This document shows, in pieces, positions 1 through 11,599 of a stretch of DNA of 64,000 nt. The notes below the pieces were generated by a model that searched no databases, had not been told where the DNA came from, and saw nothing but the letters and a program-made list of their open reading frames with translations. Source of the stretch: Triticum aestivum (taxonomy: Eukaryota; Streptophyta; Magnoliopsida; Poales; Poaceae); NCBI RefSeq assembly GCF_018294505.1, contig NC_057798.1, positions 370,594,156-370,658,155 of the forward strand, given 5' to 3'. The position numbers and the translations under genes are program-made. How positions within the stretch are numbered: the first letter of the stretch is position 1; each line of letters begins with the position of its first letter.

Positions 1-1283
1 GCGCTGTCCAGAACGCACGGGCGCACGCCCAGGGCCGCGGCAACGGCCACTACAGGGTCGGGTACGCGTCGGCCGGCGAGCAAGGGGCCGCGGGCGAGGA
101 GTAGCAGCGCCGGTGAACGAAGGCGGTGGTCGGAGCAACTACAGGGGAGCCGGGGTAGGCTCGCTGACGTGAGGCACGGCAGGGGGCGCCAGCGGGGTGC
201 TGGCCCAGGTGCGACGCATGGGGTGGTGCGCGCGCGGTGGTGCTGGAGCACGGCAACGGTGCGACGAGTGGGGTGGCCGGCGCCGGCAATAGAGAGGGGA
301 AGGGAGGAAGCTCATGGTGGTCGTAGGGGAATGGTAGCGGGCTCGACGGAGGCCTTCGGGGAGGAGGTCGATGATACGAGCAGTCCGGCGAGGAGGAGGT
401 TGACGGGAGTGTCCAGCAAGGCGACGCCATGGAGGAGGACGAAGGCAGGGGCGGCGTCGGGCGGCGGGGCGGCAGCGTCAGAGGACGTGGATGCGCGAGA
501 GGAAGGGAGCCGCGAGGAGGAGGCCGAAGGGCGGTGCTCGGCGCCGGCGGGCGGCGCTCGGCGCCGGCGGGCGACGACTGTCCTCGGGCGCGGGCGCTTC
601 GAGAGGAGGGGAGCGAACAGGGGCGCCCCTCCTCCGTGCGTATGCGTGTGTGTGTGGTCTTTGTGGGTGGCGGCGTGGGGAGGGAACGAGGGACAGTGGG
701 GGATCATGGGGGAACCGGGGTGTAGTGGGCTAGGGTTGCGGGGTGGTGGGGTTATGCAGGGGCGCGGCTGGGCCAGCCTAATGGCCTGGTGCCCTGCTGG
801 GCCGAACGGCCCAGGGGAGGGGGGGTCTGTTATTTCCTTTTCTTTTTTGCTTTGTTTTTTTTATTCTTTTCTATTTTTATTTATAGTTCTTCTATATTAG
901 TTTTATGAAAAACAAAGTTAGCACTTAAATTAGTATCCTGAATATAGTCCACTACCAAACCTAGTTTGTAGCCAAAATATATTAGTTTAATATTTTCATA
1001 ATTTCAAAAGCAATTAAATTATTATTTTAGTCACTGTTTTTAATTAGATCAAGGCACTCAAATATTTTACAAAAATGTTTGTTCTCCACCAATATTACTT
1101 ATGAATTATTTGTCACATCCGGAACATTTTTAGTTTTAAAACTTGAAAACTTTTGTGATTTGGCTTTAGTTTAAATTTGAATTTGAATTCCGTTTGAATC
1201 AACGCGGGTTTAATTAATGGTAATCGTGGTGACATGGCATCATTAGCAGGGAATTACTGTAGCTTAACTATCCGGGCATCACA
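1..1283 (-). repeat. 3' LTR of the large non-coding element (partial)
   Basis: The minus strand starts TGTGATGCCC at 1283 and the repeat runs off the window at base 1. The first 700 bases are GC-rich (over 70 percent by eye) with purine-biased tracts. The part from 840 to 1283 is AT-rich. It lacks the hAT-like insertion found in its partner LTR, so bases 5-12 show the unoccupied site. The long overlapping ORFs here run on both strands and follow from the base bias; I do not regard them as genes. Confidence 0.85.
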
Positions 1284-1297
1284 ATTCTCCTCCTCTA
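1284..1297 (-). other. Polypurine tract
   Basis: Read on the minus strand, TAGAGGAGGAGAAT lies directly against the TGTGATGCC start of the 3' LTR. That is the expected place and composition for the plus-strand primer of reverse transcription, and it fixes the element's orientation. Confidence 0.75.
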
Positions 1298-4200
1298 CAA
1301 GAAATCTCGTCCAGATTTAAGCGGTGGAGTAAAGGGGGGAAGGTGTTGGTAGCGAAAAACCTAACGAGTCTTCTCGGTCCTGGGTGCCCTTTCGAAGAGG
1401 TTGATCCCTTTCGTTGATGTCTTCATTTCTCTGCTTCAAGTCACCATGATCAATTCGTCATCCTTTCTTTGGGATCTCCGTCGTCCTACGAACGCGACCA
1501 AGGGGAAAAACTCCGGAAGAACGCATCTCCACAAAGTTGGGCATCTGACGGTGAACTCAATGGGAAATACACAAGGTACCCCACGAGTTGTATTTTAGTG
1601 AATTCGTTGAGTGCAATATACGATGGTACCAAAGTTTCAAATGGGTAGGCAATCATTCGATGACAAGACAGAAGCTGGAATGGGGGCTTGAACAACGAGA
1701 ATAACATGGTGTTTGATTCCAGGATGAATAATGGTATAGCATTCAGCTCGTGAATCACATATGAAGCCAGGTGCAAAGGATACATAAGGATCCAGGTTAT
1801 AAAGAAGAGTCAGGTTTCGATCCAGTGGACCTGTGGGTTACGGGACCACCATGTGGGTTAACAGTAGGAGTGGTGACATCTTGCGTGATCATGTAAGCAA
1901 GGCATGTCAGAGGATAGCCTGTCAATTATGTCGGCAACAACATCGGTACCAAGGGCGAGGGACGAAGAGAACCATTTCCTGCTCGTTGAACGAGGCGGAC
2001 CAATAGGCAAAGTTCTCGTCCATCGGTGGCTACCGGAATGTCATCAACAATAGTAACAGGGTTACACCAGACAAGATGGTACACCGAGGAGTTTACATAA
2101 GCAGGGAAATATTACTCTCTTATATAGATCACAAGAAGGTTTAAACAAAACAATGGAAAGGAAAATGTGTTTAAACACATATTTCAGGGGTATATCCTTC
2201 CCAAGGACAAGCAGAGTATGATATCCATGACAGGAAATAATGTAGAAAACCCTTTAGGTAAGGGGAGAGAAATTTCATGACATTACCCATACAACGGTGT
2301 TTGGATAATTGATAAAGAAACATTTAGCATTGGGCTTTAAATGTTCTTGTTGAAAATCGGAGTATCACAGACATGCTTCGAGATAGCATTGACATGGTCT
2401 TCAAGCAAAGGTCGGACTTGGATATACAAAGGATTCATTAGGAACAACTTATAGAATAAGTCTCACAATTTCCTCATGGAAGAATGGTTAACCTTGCTAA
2501 GAACGGAACTATAACAATAGGTCCTACGGCCAGGTGCACTGGGCATGACATCATCTTATCGGGTCATATAAAAGACCAATGTTATAACTCTTGGAAATAT
2601 ATTCTAACCATCATATCTGACCGAGATTCAGATTCGATTGGCATCAGGATACCTCAGGCTCAGGATGCTTGAGAAGAAAAGGTGCAACACCAACTGACTA
2701 GATGACAATGTAAGATTCTCGGGGAATGACTATGGAAGTGAGTTCGAAGACAAGGATTCATCATCATTAAACCAAGGAGAGGATGAGGGAGTGGCTGATG
2801 GAATCAGCGGCAATTTATCGAGATTAACAAAAGATGGATTTCCACAATTATGTGAACAAGGAGATAACATTTGTCAGATCAAATGGTATAATGATGTATG
2901 CTCGAGGAAAACATACACAATTAAACATTGGTTGAAAGGTGCACCCGAATATGGGCTGGGTTGCACGACCATCCTCGGAATGGTGATTCAATAATCAATA
3001 GTCTAAGAATGAACGGCCGACCATTAACTTCAAAGCAAGAGGGTTGCTAGAAGGGCAGAATCCAAACAACACCGTTCACTTGTTGGAAGCAACACGGGGA
3101 CCAAGAAAGAATGGTGATGGTGAGAAGTGTCACTATACCAAGAATTCTTAAGAGGTGGAGTAATCCTCATGACATTCTTGATATAAAAGATGGTAATACT
3201 CCAAGGTAAAGAAGAAGAAATGCTGGATAGCAAGGAACTCAATGTATAACACAGAACACGAACAAGTTTGTGTTGGAGGGAAGGCAATAATGTGGTCGAT
3301 GACAACACAAATCATCGAGGGCAAGGATGGTATTTCTCATCATGAATTCAATTGATATCCTAGAAGAGCTCAGAATGTTGATGATGATCATGACACAATT
3401 GTCGAGAGGTTTCATGAGGATATAATCGCTCATCGACGACATCAAGCAAAAGGAAGGATGGAGTGAAAAGTTATTGAAACCACGGATATGACACAAACTC
3501 GAAATCAAGCTTGTTGTTTGAGGTGAACGGTTAGACAAGGAAGATCGGCATAAGCTTAGCTCATCATCGAAAGTTGTGCTCTGGGAATAAGGACCAGGTA
3601 GCACAGTTTAAGCTTTAACATGTCGACGATGATGTAGCCAATCGGTTGGGAATGACATCAGCGAGTACAACTCGCAGGTAATAAGGATTACAAAGAGTAG
3701 TTGAACCGTGGAACGGACTCGATTCAGTTATCGGTGTTCTGAGTGACAAACAACTCAAAACTCGGAGAAAATTGGAATCATCAAGAAATAATAGTTGATG
3801 AAGAACTCACAAGAAGTTATGTAATTCGGTGATATTCTCGAGATACCAGAGTGTAATACTTGATGACAGATCAAAGTAGAGGTTGGACCGGGGTATTGAT
3901 CCACAGAAGACAAGTGCTTAAACTTACGGGAGAAATGGGATCAAAGAAGAACATACGGTCGAAAGCACGATTGCAAATGATCAATTCATCGATACCAAAG
4001 CATATTATATCAAGGAAATAGTTATTATTAGAAGAAGCTTTCATGATAGGATCTACATCGTGTCCATGGGCATGAACACAAAGTTCAAGGTCGACTCCCA
4101 CTTCTCCAATGCATGACCATCCATTCACTTCTCGTTATCGAAGTTGTAGTGTTGAAAAGTTATCTGACAAAGCGGCAGTGGTGTATAACCCGTATAACTT

Positions 4201-5412
4201 TGAGGTTCACACAGATTAGGGAAGGCATAGGTTCAACCCAACGGGGCTTCTTAGGAACATATACCACGAACTTTAGAAGTAAATAACACAAGCTCAAAAG
4301 TAGAGCATGGTTGTCAAAGCAGAGGATACTATTTACCAAAGGCGTTATATACCCGTGGAAAGGCTCACAAGGTTATTCAATATGAAGGACAATGTCGGAT
4401 GAAATCCAACAATGGATCGGGCGATCCACAATGAAGCTGATGTGAGTATCGGTACTCAACCAGAGGAAGAAGAATGCAAGGAGATCTGATTATAGAAACA
4501 TGTGACTAATTCAAAGGTCAAATGCAAAAGAATTATGATTTCCAAATCATGGGATCAGAAGCAATGCTCTGATCAAGGATGGATAAGTTCAGTAGGCTTA
4601 GGGGTACAATCAATGGCAATTTGACTGGTCGAGATCCAGCTCATGTTTAAAATGACGTCTGAGCCGAAAGGATGAATTCTAGGATCTGATTAAGGATTGC
4701 AACATTCGCAACATATTTAATCAAGGGACCCAAGATGATAAAGGCAAAGGACATCCATGAATATTGCTAGTCATTTGGAATTAACCAAAATGCAGGCAGA
4801 CAAGCATTTCAAGAGCCATAGGCTAATGAGGATTCTCGAAAGATCGGATAGTATTTTGAAGAATTTCGTGGAACACTTGATCAATGGGGTTGAGCGGATA
4901 CTCGGTAAGTGTGAGGAATTATCCATAGGGGGTATTCAAGTGGCAAGAACTGCAAGGCAGTAGGCAGAAAGTATTCTCGGAACAATAGAGAGAATTCCGG
5001 GGTATCTTGTAATAACAAGATCAATGGGGAATGTTGGTATCGATGGCAAGTGCACGTGGTTATCCATAGGGGTTTATCGATGGAAGGGAATTGCAATAGC
5101 GATGGCACAAAGTCTCGAGAGAACATCATAGAGTATCCTTGGAATCTTCTGATGCCGCAGACGATCATCGATAATAAGGTGCTCTCCGGGTGAAAGTGAT
5201 CACGAGATCCTAATGTTAGATTTAGCAAAATTTATTTAACCCGAATAGAAGAGAGATCAGTCCCAGAGTATGGGTCGGGGAATAAAAGATCCTAATACCA
5301 CCCAATGGCGACGTGGGCCCGTAAGCCGCACAGCCATGTTAGTAAAAACTTTTTCAATGACTAGACTCAACTTTGGCCAAGGAGTTTGGAAGGGGGATTC
5401 CTACAGGCAGTC
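1298..5412 (-). other. Internal domain of the large element, no convincing gene
   Basis: About 4.1 kb between polypurine tract and primer site. The longest open stretches are about 115-120 codons on the minus strand (3239-3604, 4881-5228) and show no gag, protease, reverse transcriptase or integrase motif I can recognise. Phrases such as ATCCATAGGGG recur at 4918 and 5056, so part of it may be internally duplicated. In the LARD class this domain is conserved at RNA level without coding for protein; whether that holds here is inference. Confidence 0.6.
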
Positions 5413-5425
5413 GGCTCTGATACCA
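5413..5425 (-). other. Primer-binding site (tRNA-Met type)
   Basis: The minus strand reads TGGTATCAGAGCC, complementary to the 3' end of plant initiator tRNA-Met. It is separated by three bases (AGT) from the end of the 5' LTR at 5429. It sets the minus-strand orientation of the large element. Confidence 0.88.
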
Positions 5426-5751
5426 ACTTGTGACGCCCCCAATTCAATCGTACGCTAATCATGCACGCAAACGTGTATGATCAAGATCAAGGACTCACGG
5501 GAAGATATCACAACACAACTCTAAAAGTAAAATAAGTCATACAAGCATCATATTACATGCCAGGGGCCTCGAGGGCTCGAATACAAGTGCTCGAACATAA
5601 ACGAGTCAGCGGAAGCAACAATATCTGAGTACAGACATAAGTTAAACAAGTTTGCCTTAAGAAGGCTAGCACAAACTGGGATACAGATCGAAGGAGGCAC
5701 AGGCCTCCTGCCTGGGATCCTCCTAAACTACTCCTGGTCGTCGTCAGTGGG

Positions 5752-5860
5752 CTACACATAGTAGTAGGCACCTCCGGTGTAGTAGGGGTCGTCGTCGACG
5801 GTGGCGTCTGGCTCCTGGGCTCCAGCATCTGGTTGCGGCAACCAGGTAGAAGGGAAAGGG
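5752..5860 (-). other. Exon-like segment inside the LTR
   Basis: On the minus strand an open frame ends with a tyrosine-rich tail (YYTGGAYYYV then stop at 5752-5754), preceded by an acidic PDATVDDDP stretch and a polypyrimidine run ending near 5860. It reads like the last coding exon of a plant gene, but I cannot name a family and nothing upstream continues it convincingly. It may be a captured host fragment or chance codon-like sequence. Confidence 0.3.
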
Positions 5861-7279
5861 GGAAAAGAGGGAGAAAAACAACCGTGAGTACTCATCCAAA
5901 GTACTCGCAAGCAAGGAGCTACACTACATATGCATGGGTATATGTGTAAAGGGCCATATAAGTGGGCTGAACTGCAGAATGCCAGAATAAGAGGGGGATA
6001 ACTAATCCTGTCGAAGACTACGCTTCTGGCAGCCTCCGTCTTGCAGCATGTAGAAGAGAGTAGACTGAAGTCCTCCAAGTAGCATCGCATAGCATAATCC
6101 TACCCGGCGATCCTCCCCTCGTTGCCCTATGGAAAAGCGATCACCGGGTTGTCTGTGGAACTTGTCTGGGTGTGTTTTATTAAGTATCCAGTTCTAGTTA
6201 TCATAAGGTCAAGGTACAACTCCGGGCCGTCCTTTTACCGAGGGACACGGCTATTCGAATAGATAAACTTCCCTGCAGGGGTGCACCACATAACCCAACA
6301 GGCTCGATCCCATTTGCCCATATACACTTTCCTGGGTCATGCCCGGCCTCGGAAGATCAACACGTCGCAGCCCCACCTAGGCACAACAGAGAGGTCAGCA
6401 CGCCGGTCTAAATCCTATGCGTGCAGGGGTCTGGACCCATCGCCCATTGCACACCTGCACGTTGCGTACGCGTCCGGTGAGCAGACCTAGCAACCTCCAT
6501 TACAAAGGAAGTTGCGTTACGCAGTCCAACCCGGCGCGCGCCGCTCAGTCACTGACGTCAAGAAGGCTTCGGCTGATACCACGACATCGAGTGCCCATAA
6601 TTGTTCCCGCGTAGTTGGTTAGTGCGTATAGGCCAGTGGCCAGACTCAGATCAAATACCAAGATCTCGTTAAGCGTGTTATTATGAAGTAACCATGGACG
6701 CCGACCAGGGCCAGACCCACCTCTCGCCTAGGTGGTCTCAACCTGCCCTGTCGCTCCACCACAAAGTAACAGTCGGGGGCCATCGGAAACCCATGCCCAC
6801 CTCTACCGGGATGGAGCCACCTGTCCTTCCAGCCCCCATATCCGAATCACTTGCGGGTACTCAAAGAGCCAACCCGACTTTAGTTACCATCTGTATAGTA
6901 TGTATATGTGTATAGTATATACCCATGATCACCTCCCAAGTGATCATGGCCCAATAGTATAGCAAGGCAGACTGACAAGAATGTAGGGCCAATGATGATA
7001 AACTAGCATCCTATACTAAGCATTTAAGATTGCGGGTAAGGTATCAATGACTGTAGCAACAATGACAGGCTATGCAACAGAATAGGAGTAACCGAACAGT
7101 AACATGCTACACTACTCTAATGCAAGCAGTATAGAGAAGAATAGGCGATATCTGGTGATCAAGGGGGGGGGGCTTGCCTGGTTGCTCTGGCAAGAAGGAG
7201 GGGTCATCTTTGGTGTAGTCGAACACAGGACATCGGCACCGGTCTCAGACTCTACCGGAAAGAAGTAACGGAGGGGGAA

Positions 7280-8728
7280 TGATCAATTGTAAGTACAGTG
7301 GGATATTTCGCCCGAACTGCGAGTGTCGTGTTCTCCACAGGGACTAGGTGATCAGCGACTATATTCGGCTAAAGCTAGGTAACACAATTTAGAAGATGAT
7401 TGCAAGGAAATATAAACCTAAATTAACCGTTCCCTAAGATCGTCGCCAAAGAAAATGCAAAATAAGCAAAGGGAAAATCAGATTTTACTCATTATCTTTT
7501 TGGTATTTTTGTAATTCTTGAGAAATTAAGATACTAACACAAGCTAACATCAATGACAACAGAAGTAAAAAGGACATGAACATAACACGCACATATGTGT
7601 ATATATCACAAGAACAGTAAACTCGACACTACTCATCAGCACACAACAATATTTTTGATGAATTATACACACACACACACACACACACTAGCAGAATACT
7701 AATTGACAGAAACAAAATATAATAGATCAAGTATCTCCCAAAGTAACAAAGCCTCAACTAGTCAGATCTCAGAACATATACACTATATTATACAAGTACT
7801 TAAATAGAGCAAACAGCAGGTTGCAAGTACACTTCAAATCTGAATATTACATAAGCATCTCAAGGAACAAATTAATTGTTCAGAACAGTACACAAGGTTC
7901 ACCTAGCAGTTTTCAGAAATTTGCAAGAAGAGAAGAGAGAAGCAGCAACAGTTTGGGTTCAGAGAAGAACTAGGAGCAGCAGCTAGAGGCGAGGGAAGAA
8001 GAGAAATAGTAGCAGCAAGGGTAAGAAGGAATAGCAGCGTGGTGAGGGGAGACGGCTTCAGCAAGAGGTGCAGCAGGGGCACATAGGAAGAAGAAGCAGC
8101 AGTAGGTCGCGTGGAAGAAGAGAAGGCAGCAGCAGGAGGTGGAGAGGAAGAAGGAGGGGGCGCGAGGCGGCGCTGGTGGAGGCGTGTGGATGATGGATGG
8201 TGGTGCTGGTGGTGCGTGGTGGAGTGGTGGCAGAAGGCGATGGTGTGGCTGGTGAATGGATGGCGTGCCGCTACGCCGGCCTGGCCGCGACGGCGGCCGG
8301 AGGTGGAGAAGGAGTTGGGGCAGAGGGGAGATGGAGATACCAGGCCTGGCGGGGATCGGCTGCCGCTAGGGATTTTCACCCCTCCTCAGATCTTCCACTT
8401 TGCAATTTTGGCCCTTCTCCTCTTCTTCTTTCTTCACAAGGTCCCTTTCTTCTTTAACTTGTCCCCTGGAGCGTCATTTCTTCACACACAAGTCCCTCTG
8501 TCTTTCTTCTTTCTTTTCACTTGACTGGTTCTCTTAGCCACTAGTCCGGATCTTGAAGTTTATAGTGCCTTTGCGCACTTTTGTGCAAAAGAAACACAAT
8601 GACTAGTAAATGATTCATTATATGATTTTCATGCAAATATTCAACTAAACTTAGCAAGAATAGATGGGCATAACTCAACGAATGGTATAATCCAATGCCA
8701 AAATTATGTATATGAAATGTGCTTATCA
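7280..8728 (-). repeat. 3' LTR of the nested gag-only element
   Basis: 1449 bases, TGATCAATTG to GCTTATCA, matching 11600-13019. It contains a CA microsatellite (7667-7688) and a purine-rich stretch at 7920-8170. The open frames at 7903-8524 recur in the other LTR with changed lengths, so they are not conserved genes. Confidence 0.9.
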
Positions 8729-8743
8729 AGTTCCCCCACACTT
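8729..8743 (-). other. Polypurine tract of the nested element
   Basis: The minus strand reads AAGTGTGGGGGAACT immediately before the TGATAAGC start of the 3' LTR. Confidence 0.75.
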
Positions 8744-9099
8744 AAACTTTTGCTTGTCCTCAAGCAAAGGCATATGACAAGAGCAAGATTGTGAATAGTG
8801 AGCTGAGTAGAGAATGCCAAGTGAAGTAGATCTCTAAACAATGCATGCTTTGAACTCAGCTAGTGAAAATTAATGGTTAGGAGTGCTACAAAGCAATAGG
8901 ATACTAGTAGACTCAATCATTTTAAATTTTTACAATGATAAAAATGGATCAACAAATTCAAATGTTGATTGTGCGAAAAGGTTCCTAAAGAGAGCATGAT
9001 CCAAAAAAACAAAAAGAACTTAAACTTGTGATCAGATCACTACTAGGAACATTGTGGTTGAACCACTTATTGAATTTGAAGGAAGCAATGATAATATTT

Positions 9100-9450
9100 T
9101 ATCGGTCTCACCAAAGGAACATACCACCGATCCCGAAAACATGGTATACACCTGGCTCGACCAATTTTTAGTTTTTTTTGTTTGTCTCCCCAAAGGAACA
9201 TACCACCGATCCCGAGAACATGGTATACACCTGGTTCGACAATTATAGCATTTTTTAACATAATTAACTCCTATCCGATCCAACCAGATTTCACAAGCCA
9301 CCGATCCAGGGAACATGACATGCTACTATTAGGTAAGATCAGATAAATATTTATTCATTATTACTTATTTAAGAAATGAATACAAAAAGGAAACAAGAAT
9401 CATCACTCATCCAGGTCTGGTTCACATACTACCGATCCAGGGAACATAGC
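9100..9450 (-). repeat. Short interspersed repeat of a CCACCGATCC...GAACATG phrase
   Basis: The phrase ACCACCGATCCCGA(A/G)AACATG recurs at about 9122 and 9201, and shorter CACCGATCCAGGGAACAT forms occur at about 9299 and 9430. The first two copies share roughly 45 bases including ATGGTATACACCTGG. They lie in the 3' untranslated part of the nested element. Confidence 0.7.
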
Positions 9451-9936
9451 ATGCTAGTCCATAGTGGTGAGTGATTGCTCTAAATGGGAACACATTAGGC
9501 ACAAACTCAGCATCTGACACTTAATGATCTAGGTGTATCAAGGTAAAAACAGAAAATGATTAAGACTTCTAGTGTACTAGGGATTTGAGCACTCAAAACT
9601 AGTAGCCTTCACTACTTTCAGCAAAGCAAGCATTGTGTAGATCACTAGTTTACAAGGCATTCAACAATCAAGTTCACAAGTTCACATCAAGCACAATATG
9701 TCAAAGGTGAAATTCAGTGGGACAACATTTAAGAAGTGGCACAAGCAACCCAAATAGCAATTTAATTCAGCAAGAATCAATGGATGATGATTTCAAAATG
9801 GGTCATGAAACAGCTCACCGGGCTTTGATGATGTAGCACTCGCTCGATCACCTCTAAACTGCAGCTCTTCTCCTTTTGCTTCCACTTGCACGCTCCAGCT
9901 TCTCTCATCCTCATGTACGCTCCTTGCTTATCCTCA

Positions 9937-10584
9937 TCACCATGCTCTGAATCCACCGGGGTCCCAAGGAATATCACCTCGAACCTGGTCAACATGTAGT
10001 GGATCGTGCACAAGCAAAAACCTGAAAGAACACTCAACAAACAAGCCAATACAATAGATAGGGACAACGCCCTCTAAGTCATCAATAGAGTATCCTACCA
10101 CATAAGCATATCTATTGAGCATATCATACACAGGTATCATCAATTCATATGGTGCATAGGTAATATCAACAATATGACATAACTTGTCGAGAAAGCTGAG
10201 ATAATACCTAGGATGATATGAGATAAGTTTTAGGACTACTTTAGTGGAAGATACTATGGAAGGCATGGTAGTAGAAACTTCCACCGGACTCGTGTCAACA
10301 AGTGAAATATTAGAGCTTGGCTTCTTGACATCTAGAGCAACCTCATGATAATCAACAATGAAGGTTTCCATCTCAGGCTCAAGTGTTGAGGAATCAATGT
10401 GACTAATGTCATCAAAGGTGAACTTCTCCATGTCTGGTTCAGGAAGCACATGATCTATATCAACCAGAGGTGACTCCTCGATATCAAAGGTAACTAACTG
10501 TAGCTCTGGTTCATCCACAGAAGAATCATCACAATGCAAAACAGAATCTTGAACACTAGTATCCATCTGCAATGTATGTGTCAA
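9937..10584 (-). CDS. Acidic ORF of unknown function downstream of gag (nested element)
   Basis: 215 codons open on the minus strand. The N-terminal half is rich in Asp, Glu, Ser and Val with repeated (L/M)E(P/T) phrases. The C-terminal half is more hydrophobic, with a YVVGYSIDDLEGV stretch. It sits where protease would follow gag in an Athila element, but I see no D(S/T)G active site. It could be a worn linker of the old gag-pol frame or a separate element-specific protein. The first codon is uncertain, since the frame may have been continuous with gag before mutation. Confidence 0.45.
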   Translation of the reverse strand: MTHTLQMDTSVQDSVLHCDDSSVDEPELQLVTFDIEESPLVDIDHVLPEPDMEKFTFDDISHIDSSTLEPEMETFIVDYHEVALDVKKPSSNISLVDTSPVEVSTTMPSIVSSTKVVLKLISYHPRYYLSFLDKLCHIVDITYAPYELMIPVYDMLNRYAYVVGYSIDDLEGVVPIYCIGLFVECSFRFLLVHDPLHVDQVRGDIPWDPGGFRAW

Positions 10585-11383
10585 CTAGGTTGGTGTCATC
10601 ATCATCAAAGATAATCCATGAAAGCTCAATCTTGTCACACAGAGCAACTAGTTCTGGCTTTTGTGTAAGACCTTCTTGCTGAGGTGAAGTGTGGTGACAG
10701 CAAACCAACAAATCTGAGCTGGGTCTCTCACTGTACCACTGAAGTTGGTGGAAAGCTATGCTCTCAATCAGCAAAAAGGCATCATCAAGTGTCTTGTTTG
10801 TAATAGCTCCACCCGCTGCCATATCGACGTAAGCTCGAGTGTCCAAAGTCAACCCTCTATAGAATATCTACAGCTCTAACCATCTCTCGAGCCCATGATT
10901 AGGACATCTCCTGAATAAGGTTTTGTATCTCTTCCAAGCATCATACAAGCTCTCACCTTCACGCTGGACGAAATTGAAGATCTCATCTCGAATTGCAGAC
11001 TGCTTGTGTAGTGGGAAATATTTATCCAAGAAAGCTCGTGATATCTCGTTCCAACCAAGTGATCTTGATGGCAAGGATCGATACCAAGCACGAGCATCAT
11101 CTCGGAGACAGAATGTGAATAGCATGCACTTGATAACATCTTGAGGAACTCCATGGTACTTTACTGTATCTGAATACTCCAGGACTCGGAGCAAGTGCTC
11201 GTAAGGATCTTCAGTAGGCAACCCTCCAAACTGATGTTGTTGAACCAAAGCAATAAGACCAGGCTTTAGCTCAAAATTTTCCGACTCAAAAGACGGACAA
11301 AGTGGCCCTGTGAAATAGCATTGGCTGCTTGGCATCCAAACATCACGAAGCATCGCCATATCTCCACCAAGTGTAACTATCAA
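10556..11383 (-). pseudogene. Retrotransposon gag (nested element), broken by a nonsense codon
   Basis: Residues from the start at 11383 contain the retrotransposon gag core, with phrases such as ARAWYRSLP and FLDKYFP followed by FVQREGESLYDAWKRYK, typical of the Athila/Tat gag fold. The frame stops at a TAG (10868-10870) and then continues in the same frame to 10556 with a plausible gag C-terminus (FYRGL, TLDDAF). The stop looks like a CAG-to-TAG change. Full-length gag in this lineage also carries a larger C-terminal part, so this copy is reduced as well as broken. It would have formed the particle shell. Confidence 0.85.
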
Positions 11384-11578
11384 TCAACCTGCAAATAGAT
11401 CAGATTTCCTACGCACACTCATAAACAGTAAATACTAGTCAGAATGTTAGTATCCTAATAAGCCGAAGCAACAACAAGGAAAAAATATAAAAGAAACACA
11501 GAAAAAGAAATACACGATGAATTAAACACAAAACTAAAATAAACCTAATCTATAGCTAACATAATTGCTTGATGCTAG

Positions 11579-11596
11579 TCCCCGGCAACGGTGCCA
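11579..11596 (-). other. Primer-binding site of the nested element
   Basis: The minus strand reads TGGCACCGTTGCCGGGGA, three bases from the 5' LTR end. It is close to the usual tRNA-Asp-type primer site of Athila elements (GGCGCC is more common than GGCACC). Confidence 0.85.
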
Positions 11597-11599
11597 AAA

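Noticed and set aside
50..900. Long overlapping ORFs on both strands in the GC-rich LTR part (also at 14013-14978)
   Set aside because: They occur in all frames of purine-biased, stop-poor DNA, change length between the two LTR copies through indels, and show no protein family.
5413..5425. Possible tRNA gene fragment (matches tRNA-Met 3' end)
   Set aside because: Only the primer-site length matches and it sits exactly at an LTR end; there is no cloverleaf around it.
7903..8524. ORFs on both strands in the nested-element LTR (and 12350-12815)
   Set aside because: Frames differ between the two LTRs because of small indels; composition effect of AGAAG and GGTGG runs.
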